Below are positions 22,801-34,885 of a stretch of 64,000 nt of DNA, piece by piece. The DNA is from Amoebophrya sp. A120 (taxonomy: Eukaryota > Sar > Dinophyceae > Syndiniales > Amoebophryaceae): positions 1,658,269 to 1,722,268 of the forward strand of contig CAJINV010000017.1 of assembly GCA_905178155.1 (NCBI GenBank), given 5' to 3'. The translations under genes and the position numbers were made by a program. How positions within the stretch are numbered: the first letter of the stretch is position 1; each line of letters opens with the position of its first letter. The notes below the pieces were generated by a model. It was not told the origin of the DNA, did not search any database, and was given only the letters and a program-made list of their open reading frames with translations.

Positions 22801-24287
22801 ACGGAGGGAGCATTACGCACCGGGACATCTTGATGGCCCCTGGAAGATGCGGAGTGCTCTTGCTTCTAGATTAATTTGTCATGGTGCGCGAAAATTCTGC
22901 ACCCCGCCTAGAAGCCAGAGACCGGCAATCTTCCAGGCCCGGCCGGGTTTTTTTCTTTGATGCCCCGAGTCCGCCGAGTTCGTCCTGCCCTATTTCCACT
23001 TGCCGGACCTAGACTATCGGGTTTCAGAACTGGTGCGGCGGCACAAGGCCGGCCAAAAGATTCGGGGTGGGTTGCTCGTGGTGCGGCCACGGACCCCCGG
23101 TCAGTTTTTCTTCGACGCAGCGGTGGACATCTACCAAATCTCCCTTGCAGTAAAAACCCCGCTTCTGCTCGGTGGGGTTCGTCTGACGCAGGCAGAAGGC
23201 GACGCCGCCTGCCCGGCTTTATTGTGGAAGACTACCGAGCTCGTCGAATTCACGTTGTTTGAAGAGTTTGCCGAAGTTTTCTTCATCTCCCCAGAACAGG
23301 CGCGGACCGTAACTGTTGCGTGTCTCGGTCTCGATATGCAAATAACAGCCCACAACATTTCCCACCATCCCTCCGCGACTATGCTTGCCGGTGGGAAGGT
23401 TCAGCGGCGGGACCAGAAGGAAAATCGATCAGAGCAGCACATCCAGAAAAAGAAACGAGAGTTAGCTGCGCACGTCAGGCGGCTGCGGGACCTCGAGGTC
23501 AACAGGCCGGCGGACCATGTGCGGGATGATGAGCAGTATGAAGAAATGCGACAAGAAGCAGCAGACGAACTGGCCCGCGCGCGCAGAGAGGCAGAGGAGA
23601 AGTATGGAGGCGAGACCCTGGACTTCACGACCGACCCGGCTATGAGAGTCATCGCCCGCGGCGGGGCGTGGTGTGTGAAACACCTGAAGACCGCGGTGGC
23701 AAATTATAAATTTGATATAATCGACAAAGAGCTCAAGAAAAGGCTCGGCGACTTGGGACTTCCAGTCGCAAAAGACGCCGCGGTTAGAATATGGGGCGAG
23801 GAAGCAAAGGCTAGAGAGCACTGCGCTCTCCTCTGGCGGATTTTTAAATGGGCCGTCGCAATATCAAAAGTCATCTACTTGAGGCCTGTCATGTTTCGGA
23901 TCAAATTTGTGATGCGCAGAGCCCTTCCCGCATGTCAGGGCGGCCCCTAGGCAAGGCTCGCGCTTTTATGTAGTGGAGCAAATCAGCATGACAAACTCGA
24001 GCAATCTCTTGTCTCGGAGATCGGAAGAGGCTCATAAAGTGGAGCCTCTTGTAGATTTTTTTGATCAATAGCGTGCTGGTATTGAACGTTTTGACGCAGA
24101 GACTTCTGATCCCTACAGCGAGATGTGCCGCGCAGAATATGTGGAAACATACTCACCACAGCTCGATCGTGATCGCAAGCATTTGAAAGATAAAAGTCTC
24201 TACTTCGACAAGAACCGGAGCAGATATTTCGAAGCACTGGACGGTCTAGGATCTGAAGGCATCTTTATCAGACCCGTTGAACCTTAA
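19884..24287 (+). CDS. large multi-exon gene of unknown function
   Basis: The start ATG precedes an acidic stretch (MESDEEEDLLLPF). Exon 1 ends at 20507, and a TIR intron joins DAMF to HQRHSEQN in frame. Exon 2 continues to about 21423 (VDECCGHGLHGGIGDG). Exon 3 starts near 21600 (LAVLVGVLNLGSFVID), and a 46-nt GT-AG intron (21972-22017) moves the frame into GKDFQLREFLQRV and a long Lys/Glu-rich helical part up to about 22790. The next exon runs about 22960-23861 (EFVLPYFHLPDLDY, a charged coiled region near 23400-23600). The last exon, 24071-24287, contains ERFDAETSDPYSEMC. No signal peptide or membrane segment is obvious and no family was recognised. A cytoplasmic or nuclear protein of about 1,100 residues is likely. 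Confidence 0.62.
20508..20881. mobile_element. intron-forming TIR element, TGCAAAAAC family
   Basis: The left end TACGCATTGCAAAAAC is inverted at the right as GTTTTTTTGCACTGCATA. Target copies are eroded (TGTTC/TCCAC). Excision restores GCG-ATG-TTC-CAC-CAA in frame. The interior has TGTCATGCGA and TTGTGTCATGC motifs. Confidence 0.72.
21972..22017 (+). other. 46-nt GT-AG intron
   Basis: GTACCC...CTGCAG with a pyrimidine-rich middle. Removing it joins RSEFRA to PGKDFQL and accounts for the change of reading frame between two long coding stretches. An undetected sequence error could also explain the shift. Confidence 0.55.
22790..22985. other. probable intron with weak inverted repeats
   Basis: GGCCCCTGGAAGATGC near 22837 and its inverted form GCAATCTTCCAGGCCCGG near 22926 suggest another TIR element, but clear TAT ends and target copies were not found. 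Confidence 0.4.
23862..24070. mobile_element. probable intron-forming TIR element
   Basis: The left end TATCAAAAGTCATCTACTTGAGGC corresponds to GCCTCTTGTAGATTTTTTTGATC at the right, ending CAATA at 24070. No clear target duplication. Excision links WAVA to AGIERFDAE in a protein-like frame. Confidence 0.6.
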
Positions 24288-24536
24288 ATGAAATAGTCAC
24301 GCGATGAATTGGCACGAAGCACCGAGATCCCCGGCTCATATTTTGTTTTCCAACTTTTGGCGTTGTTTTCCTCCTCAGCCTGTTTTTCTTTTTGGATTTG
24401 TGCAACACGTGATGATGGCGCCATGCATTACAAATTCCCGTTTCTGTGCATGAACCTTTTCTAGTCAGCGACTCTTCCGCATTGCCTCGGCAACGTTCTC
24501 TCCTTCCTGTTTGTCTTGCAAACACCAAAAAACATC

Positions 24537-27500
24537 ATGGCCCCCGGACTTCTCTCTAGCACCTCCACCGCGAAGGGCGCGGCCGCACCGGGCAGCAACC
24601 CGAGTAGTGCGCTGCTCAACGTCAAAAACAAAAGTAACAAGCGCCCCGCGGGCCAGGGTTCCGACGACGTCCTGCAGCTTAACGACCCAAAGTTTTCGGC
24701 GGGCGCGAGCGAAGAGGTATTTTTTCTACTTGTTCGTAGGTGAGTGTGCGTATTTCTCCAGGAGATCCTGGGGGGAATTGCTTCTCTCAACTCTCCCGGG
24801 AGAAGCAATTCCGAGGCTCCGAAATTGCGGGATTTTGGCTTGCGGGCAGGCTGATTTCTGCTGCTATTCGCAGAGGGGCTGCGATTTCCCTGTGATTTGC
24901 AAAGGAAATTGAATAGAAGCAGATCAAAAGTTCGGCCGCGACCTTTGCAAAAAGGCCGCGAAACCGAATCGAATAGCAGTTGAATAGAGGCCCCCCAAAA
25001 GGGGGCCCAATAGCAGGTTGAATAGCAGGGTGAATAGCAGGGTGAATAGCAGGCCCAGGGAAAGGGCCAAACCCGACCGCACTCCCGGCCTGATTGCGTG
25101 CGTTTTCGCCTGCAGTTTGGGGGGGGGGCAAAAGCGCAAAAAAAGCCCGCAAAACTTGCGCAAAAATTAGCCGAAAAGCGCGGGGCGTTTTTCCCGGTCT
25201 TTTCGGAATCTGTGGAGCCACCCCGTCCGCCGTTTCTCATGCTGTTTTGCAGCATATTGCTTGACTTTTCCCGGATCTCCTGGAATATTAAGGTAAGCAG
25301 CATTACAAACCAACACGTAGAATCGCAATCACGACCTGGGGCGGTCGGGGCAGACCTGTTAGCTTTGTCAGATTTGAGTAGTACAGGTGCACTTTTGGGC
25401 GATTGACTTGAAATCCAAATACAACTATCGCGTACTCCATCTCAGGTATTGGAAGCGGAGAACGGAGAAGACCAGGCCCACCAGGCGGCCCCGAAGAACA
25501 TCCGCAAGAGGCAGTTGACCGACCCGCTCAATGACGAGGCTTTGAAAGACGCGATCGCTACGTGGTTCCAGAGCAAAGGTAGAAACTGTGAAGGTTGGAA
25601 GTTCACCCCCGACCTGCTCACCCGCAAGTTCATCTACGACAGCGCCAACCATCAAAAGCAAAAGCTGGATATTGTCGAGCACATCATCCTCAAACTGATC
25701 CCGAAGAACAAGAAGACTTTTAAAAAATTTGAACTCGGGAAGCAGAAGGAGGAGCAGGTGAAGAAGCTGCTTCTCGCTGAGCAGGACGCGATGGCGCAGG
25801 AAAAGGAGGGGTTGTTGCGGGACTCGGTTGCGGAGGTTTTCGGGATTACCAAAAAAGAGAAACAGAAAGAGATGGCTATTGCTCTCTGCAATGGCCACGC
25901 TGATGAGCTGCGGCGCCTGTACCAGCCCAAGAATTCCTTGTTCGCGGCACCCGTCCACCAAAACAAGAACATTGTTGCGGCCCCCGCCGCCTCGAACAAT
26001 TCGTCGCTCTTGGGAGACACGGACGCTCTGATGGAAGACGCATCTTCTACCGGCCCCCAGGCAGCTGCATTGTCTTCTTCTTCTGCGGCGATCAACCAGA
26101 ATACGGCGGCTCTGGCGGGACCCTCTTCTTCTTCCTCGATCAATAGTTCGGCCGTCGCCGGCGCTGCCGGTGGAGGGGGTGGCTTTGCGGCCTCCCAGTC
26201 CCACTCGCAGAACAACAGTAACATGGTGGTGCCCTCGCAGTCCAGCTATCCATTGCAAAAACCTACAACAAAAGATACTGCTACCCGGAGAGATTACTTG
26301 CTTGTTCGATTTTTGCATGACAGATTCAAGTTTATAACTGGCAGCGCATCATTGTTTTGCAGAATCTTTTGTTGATATGATCTTTTGCATTGGATAAGAT
26401 TCAAGCTTCAGAAATTGACCCTGCGACCCTGGCTATGATCAACGCGTCCACCGAATTGTTGGAGGGTGAGGATGATCCAGTGGATATCGACATGGACGGG
26501 GGACAAGCTCACATTCCGTCTTCGGAACTGCGGCGGCCATTCACCTCCGATGAGATGGGGTGCTGGAATGTCGGCAAGGGCCTGCTGGGGATTCTCAAAT
26601 CCTGCGACGACCCGGAGGGTGACAGCGAGACTATCGAGTGCGTTTACGCGATGGACCGCGCGGCAGAAGGTATCGCTTCACCTTTTTCAAATGGTGACTT
26701 CGATTCAGGGTCCACCACGTGACCATGTCCACCCGAGCACTTTTTTGCATGACAGATTTGTTGTTCGAAACAAAACAAAATAAAACGCACTCCAGTTGCG
26801 GGAATTACGACTGACGTGCACAAGAAGGACCTCAAGACGGCCGGTCGTGGGTTGCTCACCTCGCGGTGGTCTGTGGGAGGGTTGACCCGGAAGCAGTATG
26901 CGGAGCGGTATTGTATTCCTTTGCACCTACTAAAACACATGGAGTTTCTTCTTGCAACGACCACAGGCCGAAACTTGTTGGATTCTTGCACGCCGTATCT
27001 TTCTTTGCCTGCCCCTCGCGTTGAGAAAATTACTTCAAAACCAACCCACACAGCCACCGCAAGCACCTGGCTGCGCTTGATGCCGATTCTTTGACCGCCC
27101 ACGAGGTGGTCGTGGCCAACACGGTGGGTGGAAAATTCAAGGTCCCGGAGTCCAAGGCTCTCGAGGTGGTGAAAACCGTACGCGAAAAAATGCAGCATCC
27201 CTACTGGCAATTGCGCATGACGAAGAGATGTTTTTTTTGCATGAGAAAGAGATGTTTTTTCGCATGGCGACGAGATTGCTTTCGGAGCCACGAGGCACGC
27301 GGCATTTTTGGGATGCATATATATTGAAAAAAAGCCAAGTGCTGGGCTTGTTCAAAACCGAACTCGACTCGTTGAAGGACATGGCCGATTTGGTGCAGGA
27401 GAAAACGTCCACTCTAGCGGTACTGTTTCATCGTGTAGTGATGCCGTGTGACATCCCAAGAACTAAATACCCCATCACCCATCTCGTAGCCTGCCTCCTG

Positions 27501-29186
27501 TGCAGGAGCTTTCGCCCTGCTAATATGACCACAAAAGCCACTTCTTCAGGTAGCACAGCCGATCGTCGATTGCTACAAGAGTAAGAAGCCGCTCGAGGGC
27601 AAGGCGTTGCTTACATTTATCGGAGTGAAGTTCTGGGCCTGGTTGGGTCTGCAACGCGAAACGAAATCTGCATTGCAGATTTCGCTCAGTGGCGCAACGT
27701 GCATGACAAATCTCCTGAAGGGGAAAGACGAAATTTGTAATGCAGACGGAGGCAAAGGCAGAAAATTTGTAATGCAGAGGTGGCATAGGTGCAAGTCTGA
27801 CCACTTTTACACAGGATAGTAAACGACTTGAGCAGATGCAGAGTGTGCGTTGCAAATTCAACCCGGCCGAGGCCTGTGGGGGTATACTTGTGAGCGCCAA
27901 CCTGCAGGACCTGAAATCGAAGGCGAAGAAGGATAAGAGGGCCGGAGGCTGGTACAAAGCCCTGTTTGGGGTTTTGCACGATAGCGGCGTCCGCTGCTGC
28001 GGACCCTGGCTCCGCCCGGTCTTTCTGGACAACAAAACTCCGGCGGAGATGCACGAGTGCCTTGCGGGGATCGATGTCATGCAGAACCTCAAGGACGCGC
28101 GGATCGACGTGCACAAGAAATTGGCGAAGCGCATCGAGGGCGGGTCGTGGAGCGTGTATTGTTATTGTTGCGTAGGAATGGTTTCGAGTTTCTCTGAGTA
28201 TTGCTTCACATGCCGGGAGAACGATAGATGTTGCGCGACTTCTTTGTGTATTTACATTGGTCTTTGCCAGGGGGGGTCGCGGTAATCATGGCGTGACGAG
28301 CTAACCGGCTCTACTTCTTTTAGATTATAGCTTGCTCCTCCACTGCGATGCGGGGCACCGGTTTAAAAAAGAAAACACATCTTCAAAACAGCCAGGCTCT
28401 TTCTCAAGCAGGCCACCGCGAAGAAGGCGGGCGACCTGCCTGCCATTTCCTACGACCTGTTCCTGCTGGAGAAGGAGGTGAATCAGATCGACCGGGACCA
28501 ATACAAGCTTCTGTCGGAGTGCAAGGACGAGTACGCCGAGGACAAGAAAACGTGGACGCGTGGTGGGAAATGGGACACGGCTTCGGAAAAGATGAGCAAC
28601 TGGCTGGCCCTCTCGTACACCGGCCGGCAGGAGGCTATCAAAATGGGAGCGGGCGACGACGAGACGGCCCAGCTCGTCAAGGACTACGGTACCCGCCTCG
28701 CGAAGGCGCAGAAGGTGAACCTGAAGGCCGTCGCGCCGTTGCTCAAGAAATTCGTAGGCATGGTGAAGGTGTTGGACACCAAGCCGACCGAAGCACGTGC
28801 TTCCAACTTCGATTTTTTATAATTGCGTAGTGGCGCTATGAGTTCCTTCCTATCTCGTTTCCTCCTATTTCGCTTTCATTCTCCTAGTGCGCAGCGGTGT
28901 TATGTTTTTTCCTATTTCGTTTTGATTCTCATCCGCTGGAATTTACGAGTACAGTGCCCGTCTCCAACTATGAAAATAATAATCATTCACAGTTGCCAAG
29001 ACCGCCCAGGACCTGCACACGATGCTGAAATACTCCGTAGTGTATTTCACCGAGAAAGAGGACGAGGAATTCGACATGTACGCGAAGAAACTCGCCGCTT
29101 GGGAGCAGAAGCGGAGCAACATAACCGACCGGAAGGCTGCCAAGAATCGCGGCACTTTGAAGGCCGCGCGGGCAAGTGGGAAGTGA
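24537..29186 (+). CDS. large Lys-rich helical protein of unknown function
   Basis: Exon 1, 24537-24716, ends at a GTATTT donor. Exon 2 starts at 25446 after CTCAG, phase 0 (VLEAENGEDQAHQAAPKN), and includes FTPDLLTRKFIYDSANH and a Ser/Ala/Gly linker. A TIR intron (26247-26396) leads to exon about 26399-26669. A GT-AG intron, 26670-26795, joins RAAE to VAGITTDVHKKD. Later exons lie about 27040-27185, 27330-27416, 27550-27660, 27820-28152 (GWYKALFGVLHDSGV), 28392-28800 (LFLLEKEVNQIDRDQYK) and 28996-29186 (LHTMLKYSVVYFTEKED). Boundaries after 26.9 kb are approximate. The protein is mostly charged helix, with no signal peptide or membrane segment and no recognised family. Confidence 0.6.
24751..25287. 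mobile_element. non-autonomous TIR element (MITE-like) in the first intron
   Basis: The left end TATTTCTCCAGGAGATCCTGGG is inverted at the right as CCCGGATCTCCTGGAATA. Inside are a 12-bp inverted repeat (GAATTGCTTCTC 24776-24787, GAGAAGCAATTC 24800-24811), a CCCCCCAAAAGGGGGCC palindrome near 24990 and four to five tandem copies of a TGAATAGCAGG unit (24970-25054). It does not set the intron ends, unlike the introners. Confidence 0.65.
26247..26396. mobile_element. intron-forming TIR element, TGCAAAA family
   Basis: The left end TATCCATTGCAAAAACC and inner ACAACAAAAGATAC are mirrored by GAATCTTTTGTTGATATG and TCTTTTGCATTGGATA at the right. Flanks show no clear duplication. The interior has TTTGCATGACAGATTC. 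Excision links PSQSS to IQASEIDPAT. Confidence 0.72.
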
Positions 29187-31893
29187 TGGGCTGTGGGGAA
29201 CCGGTCGGCCGGATTGTTCTGCAGCAGTTTCTACTTGATGTCCACACTTAGTTTTTTTACGTTATCTTCTAGAGAGTATTTATTTCCATGTCTACTCTCA
29301 CCAGGACCATGAGCTCCGGTCTCTGGAAAACGAAAGAACCGCGATCGTGTTTCTCTTTGGGATTTTGAATGTGTGACTACAATTCTTATTAGCAGTGCGC
29401 TACACTCCGAACTATCTCAGCTTTTTCGTTAGTCTTTACGAAGAGAATTCTCTTGATTTTCACCGCGCGAGGAATGCACCTCAGGGACCTGGTCCAACAG
29501 AACACGAATTTGAGAAATCTGATATGGCTTTGCATGGCACCAACGAGCGACTTCGTCGGGTAGAAAAGAAGCTGGGTTTTTCATGAATGAGCAAGAACTC
29601 CTTGCATGTTTCACCATGCAACCACAGACCGACAATTTCTTTGTCCACACGACGAGCACTTTTTGAAAATTGACAAAACGAAAAGGCCGATGACAAAACC
29701 GATGATGAAGCTGTCTCTCAAGTCCAATGCTATGAATCCCGACAAGGGCCGGGGAGTGGGACAACATTGCGAAATGTTGCGGCACAATGACCACCAGCCA
29801 ACATCTTTTGAAACCATTTGGACCAGATCTAGAACACATCAGTCACCACGCATGACAGATTCGCTGTTTTTGTAGTATAGGCTTGCAAGAATGGTGGCAC
29901 TCAGCTGGTTGACATGCCTGAGCCCATTCGCCCGCGTAGTTTTGATCGCGTTTTCGTACTGCGTGTGGCGCTTCCGTCAGACAGGCATCTTCTCGTGTGT
30001 TTGGGTCCGAGCCCGCTGGGCCATCTTGCGTTTCTTTCGCAGAGGCTCTGCAAGGCTGCTCGGACGGGGCCTGAGCTTCGTGCTGCGAGGCCTTTTCCGA
30101 TTGTAAAGGGACGACTGACAAAAAGGCCTTCTTCCCGGCCCTTCTCTGTCATGACCCCTAGGGCCCCTCCCCTTCATGGAAATTTCGCGACTATGGGCCA
30201 GCCACAAACCTGACAAGACCCACCTCCTGCGGCGGGTTTGCGCAGTGGCACGGGCCGGGCCCCTTTGCGCCGGCGAACTTGTTCGCCTCGCGGCCCCACG
30301 AACAGGCTTTCTTTTTTGAAAATCCCGCACGGGATAGCGCCTTAATAGGCGCCCGCCGCCGCCCCGGGGCCTCTGACTGAGGCCCCGGGCACTGTAACTT
30401 GTCAGCACATCAAACCACCGGCGTTCCATTGGATGTCAAAAGAACGCTGCGAGCAAGCGTGCGTGCGAGAATGGAAAGAGAACTGAGAGCGAACTTGTGA
30501 AGATCCTCGCGCTATCGTCGTTCGCTGAACAACAAACAACTGCGAAGCAAATGTGAACCCTTTAGGAAAGAGAAAGATTATTCGTGTCGCCAACACGCCG
30601 GCGCGGTTGGCAAGAAACTGGCCAGACGAATTTGTGTCGTCTGTGCGTGTACGCTGCTGCTGGATCGCGCAGCTTGTTCTTCGTAGATCTGCAGTGCATT
30701 CGTTTGCGTTTCAAGATGATCACGAAGACACACTACGTGTAACTACCCAGTTACAGGCACTGGATGCTCCACGACTTGCTGGCCAATCTTGATCTCCGTC
30801 CATCGCCCCGACCCGGGGCGCTGGATCCATGCTGCCCGACCTGCCGGCCAGCCTCGACCCCCATCCAACGCCCCGGCCCGGGGCGCAGGAAGGATCCGTC
30901 AGGAGCCGGTGGGCACCCCCAGTCGCTCTCCATCCAATGCCCCGGCCCGGGGCGTTGGATCCATGTCGCTTGGTCGCGGCATCAATGGCACAGGGTTTAT
31001 CCCCTTGGCCATTTTTATCAACTGCAAATAATGTAATTCCGAACCCGTCATCTTCTCGTCGTGCTCCTGCTCGTGCACAAGCACAAAGGAAGTGAGTCAT
31101 AGAAAAGTCTATCACTATCTCTATCATGTAGTTGACGGTAATGCACGTCTTGCAAACCCAAATTACCGGCTCCTTTTTGATGTCCACACAAGCAAGGCTG
31201 GCCTTAGTTGCGCAAGACCGATACAGGCATCGATGACCCTAAGCAAAATCTTGTAGAGCTTGTATGCAAACACAAGCAGCAGCAACAGTTGATGCGACTC
31301 AGCGACACTACTTGCAGTCGATAGCGCGCTCGTCCGTTGTAAAAAGTTTCTTCATCCTCATGATCCTGTTCCTGATCGTCCGTATTCTGTGCAAAAGTAT
31401 CGTAGAGTCGTCTCACTGCAAGATTACGGCTTTATTGCAGAGTGCTTTTCTTTCTTTCCCCGATTGCTATTCTTCGAGCACGAGCATGATCAGGGTAACA
31501 AACTCCGTTATTGCTTCGTCATCGTCCCCACCAAGGTGAATAGAAATTAGGCGTTTGCTGTAGTGCTAATGTTGCTAATCTTGCTTTTATCTTTATAGAT
31601 CCTCCATCTAGAATTACGATATTTTTTTCCGTGCATAACCCGAGGAAACCGACGACTTGCTGTTGCTGCGCTCCGAATCGGATCCAAAACTCGGCCCTTG
31701 TTCCAGATCCTTGCTTTGTCCACTGCTGGTTTTGCTGCCATTCTTCTCGACACCGGAGGACGTCGTGGGGGTTTGCCGCTCCTGGCCACGGGAAAGACTG
31801 CGCCCGCCCGATGCGTGCAGTGGTACCTTATTTATCATAGCTACGGACATTTACGTTTTGTTGTTAAGCTATAGTAGAGCTTCCAGAGTCAGA
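29187..31893. other. intergenic, repeat-containing
   Basis: No supported gene. A 71-codon hydrophobic and basic frame at 29891-30106 (+) (CLSPFARVVLIAFSYCVW) lacks any other support. 30225-30400 is GC-rich with a GGCGAACTTGTTCGCC palindrome, in the style of the 9-10 kb stretch. 31000-31890 has only short frames. The downstream neighbour is convergent, so 3' ends of both genes are expected here. Confidence 0.5.
30765..31010 (-). repeat. dispersed GC-rich repeat, inverted copy
   Basis: GTTGGATCC-type boundaries, CCATCCAACGCCCCGGCCC and GCACCCCCAGTCGCTCTCC match the reverse complement of 7200-7310. Two CCCCGGCCCGGGGCG palindromes are included. Confidence 0.7.
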
Positions 31894-34885
31894 TCATTCT
31901 TTCGCAGCAATAACGTGCTCACTGAGTAGTTCTACCTTTTTTTTCCCTTTCGGTGGAGCACATGTTCCGGTGAGGTTCTTGCGCTTCACCACGGAAAACA
32001 GGATGAGGAGAATCAGCAACAGGGTGACAACAAAGAGAAATGAGGAGGCCGGGTGTGCAAAAACGAAGTCGGTGGCGTGAAGGATTACCTGGTGGCGAGT
32101 GTCAGTTGGTGTAGTTTTTCCTGCATGGTGCGTGCAGCGTTGTTTCCTTCTTCCCAACAGGAAGGAATTGTTACGGAACAGGCAAAGTGAGATGAGAAGC
32201 AATTTAACACCTCCAAAAAACCAAGGCTAGCGCTAGGCACAGTCGTATGCAGCATGGAGATGGAAATCAATGAAAAAGTACTTATATTTATTATCCGCAG
32301 AGGCAGATGGTGCAACCATTGCAGTTGTTCTGCTTCTGTACCTGTTCGAAGCTCCCAACAACTCGCATCAGAATCCCACCAGTGAAAACATTGCCGCCTG
32401 CGTGCCCGTTTGAATTCGCGGCGGCCGGTAGTAGATTGGAGTTCGAGTGGCCTTCACTTACCGGTCCTTCCGTGCGCAACATCTGTTTGCCGGCTGAGGC
32501 TGAGGAAGAACTGAGTGAAGAAATGGAGACAGAATCGTGTTTGTAGGAGGCTGCGGCCGTGTTCGGCTTCTGCTCTTCATCGTGCGCCACATCCCCTCCT
32601 CCACCAGACACCGTTGCAGCTTCGGCACCGAGCTTCGCAGTAGATGATGTCCCTCGTGTGGCTGAAGAAGCGTCTTTCGCCACGGAAGACGGTGCGGCGC
32701 TCGTCGCCAATGGCGCTGTTGGTTTAGTCACTGCAGTGGCGCGACTGTCACGGCTTCTCGCGTTTTTCGAGTATTCTGAAAAAACAGCTGACCCTGACGC
32801 CGACGCCGACGCGGACCGCTTTACCGATTGTTCCCCCGGAAACGTTTGCTGCGCTGCTGTAGATGTAGAAGCACGGTCACGGAGAGCCGGCGGCGCCATG
32901 CCATCTGCCTGGATTTCTCTTCCTATTTGCGACTGCGCTTCATCTGACACTGTGCTGCGGGCGCCGGCACTTGATGTTTCTCCACCGGGCGTCGCTGCAG
33001 ATGCAACTTGCCGAGACTGACCGAGGCCCTTGTTCGTCGTCGGGTTTCTATTGGCGTCCCCTGTGGACGACCCCAGCGCAACGCGCGGCATAGCAGTGTC
33101 CGCACCGGGTGGCGGCGCCTGCTGCGGCTGTGTTTCCGCGGGGGGGGTGCCCTCGGCTCTTGGGCTTGCAGGCGTTGGGGCCAGTGCTGCGGCAGCTGCA
33201 TCTTTAGCGCCCTCCAGCTCCACGAAAGAGGCCAATCGAGCTTGCTGCCTTGCTTGCGCGTTTTTTTGTTGTTGGTCTTCGTTGCGCGCCCGAACCTCTA
33301 CCTGGATTCGTTCGCGGATTTGTCTGACCGCTGTCTCCGGGCCATCGCGGTCCAATGCTGGCTCGTCCATTGCCAGATTTCTTTGCGGAGCGAAAATTGC
33401 GCTCAGCACGTTACCGGCGAGTGGCCTCAGTACCGCGGGGTCAATCGGGAGAAGGGGATCCACCAGCCACGCCTGGGCGTGCTGGATGACATACACATTC
33501 TGGTCGACGACGTTCACTGGTGGCCGGAGCTGGACCTTCTACATCAAGTTACTGCGCGGCTGCAACGTGCCTATGTTGTTGAAGCGGGGTCCCGCGGCCT
33601 GGGGACCGGACAGCAGCAGTGGTTTCCAGCCAAACTGCTGCTGCTCCTCCACCGGGGCGTGGGACAGTTCGAGCATCTGCATATTTATGAGATGGAACTT
33701 CTGGTCTGTCTGCGTCCCCTGAAGGATCGGCTCCGGTACCAGAATATTAAGCTTGCTCTTGACTGTGTACGTCTGCTCGACGCCGCCAGCAACGTCGCCG
33801 GCGGCGGTCTTAATTTTTTGCGTTAGCAAATAATTCCAGGAAGTGCCTTCGGACTCGGCGACCTCGATGGTCGAGGAGTAGCCTTCTATGACACGACCTT
33901 CCCCGACACCAGGGTAGGGCACTCGCCCCGAGGCGGGTGCTGCGGGCGCGTCCCCCACTAGCTGAAGGTTTGCGTTTGGTGGAATCGGAATTCTGCGCTT
34001 TACTTCCTTGAAGTTGGGATCGTTGTCGTCCAGTGGCAGAATCTTCAGTCGGTTGGTATGTTGGTCCCCGGGCGGTGATTTGGAATATGCCCACGCGAGG
34101 ATCGGCGTGTGATAGAAAGCACCACAGACGATGCTGTACATGACAGCTGTATGCAGGGCAGGGACTAACTTGTTCTGCACATACGCCATCGTTAACGTTT
34201 CATCCGCTGCCGCGGCCGCCGTTGTAGTTGTTCCAGAGCCCATCACTCTACTTCTGATGGCAGCTACCACGCTGGCCTGCGTCTCAAGTTCTGACGTCGC
34301 CTTGCTTGCTTCTCGGTGTACAGTTCCTGTCGACATTTTCATTTGTTGATGATTGGTTGGGCTTTGCTGCAACACATCGCCCATGGCCATGCTGACCTCG
34401 GGTGGGTGTGGGTTTACATTGGAGTCCTCGACGTGGCTTGTTGCGCGAGGAAGAGATGATGAAGAAATATGCTGCCTCTTTTTTGGAGCTTGATCATGAT
34501 CCTCTTGACTTGCACTTGCTGAGGCACCACCAGTGGTCATAGCGTATTCTTCATGATCCTGGATGTTGTGCTCCGAGGTGGCCGCGGTGCTGCTTTCCGT
34601 ACTAATCATTCGTCCTTGCGCCGTCGGCAAGACCGGCGGAACTGTATCTGTGCGAGGAATGGGGGAGCTACTCAGCTCATTCTTGTTGGGATAAGATGTT
34701 GTCGAAGGAGATGTCACTTGATGTGTCTCCGGAGATTTTACACTACTCGTAAGTTGTTTCTTGTCCTCGCCGCTGCTTGTCACCGGACTGCGATCCTGAA
34801 TTTCGGCCGCACACCTTCCGCACCAGCTGCACAGAACCGCGAGCCGGATACAGCTCCAGGTAAGGCGCAATACGTGCGGCGGCAT
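31894..34885 (-). CDS. secretory-pathway membrane protein with C-terminal anchor, unknown family
   Basis: ATG at 34885 starts a signal-like peptide (LTWSCIRLAVLCSWCGRC). A long Ser/Thr-rich region follows, then a hydrophobic segment (LHTAVMYSIVCGAFYH), a folded-looking region (IEGYSSTIEVAESEGTSW) and a coiled coil (RQIRERIQVEVRARN). A low-complexity Ala/Ser/Thr stretch comes next. The last exon, 32088-31894, carries a strong membrane segment (FLFVVTLLLILLILFSVV) and a basic tail. The 253-nt intron 32089-32341 is GT-AG and phase 0 (SFEQ to VILHATDF). An in-frame TAG at 33541-33539 is removed by a possible 36-nt GT-AG intron (33552-33517), giving 901 codons in total. Without that intron the gene would be broken there. 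No known domain was recognised. Confidence 0.62.
33517..33552 (-). other. candidate 36-nt intron spanning an in-frame stop
   Basis: On the minus strand it begins GTAACTTG and ends CCACCAG. Its length is a multiple of three, and removal changes CGC-A...TG into CGC-ATG-AAC, taking out a TAG. Without it the two halves share a frame but are cut by that stop. Confidence 0.45.

Noticed and set aside
27180-27325. introner between two exons of the 24.5-29.2 kb gene
   Set aside because: AAATGCAGCATCCC and GGGATGCATATATATTG are only loosely inverted and no duplication was found; left as an ordinary, unplaced intron.
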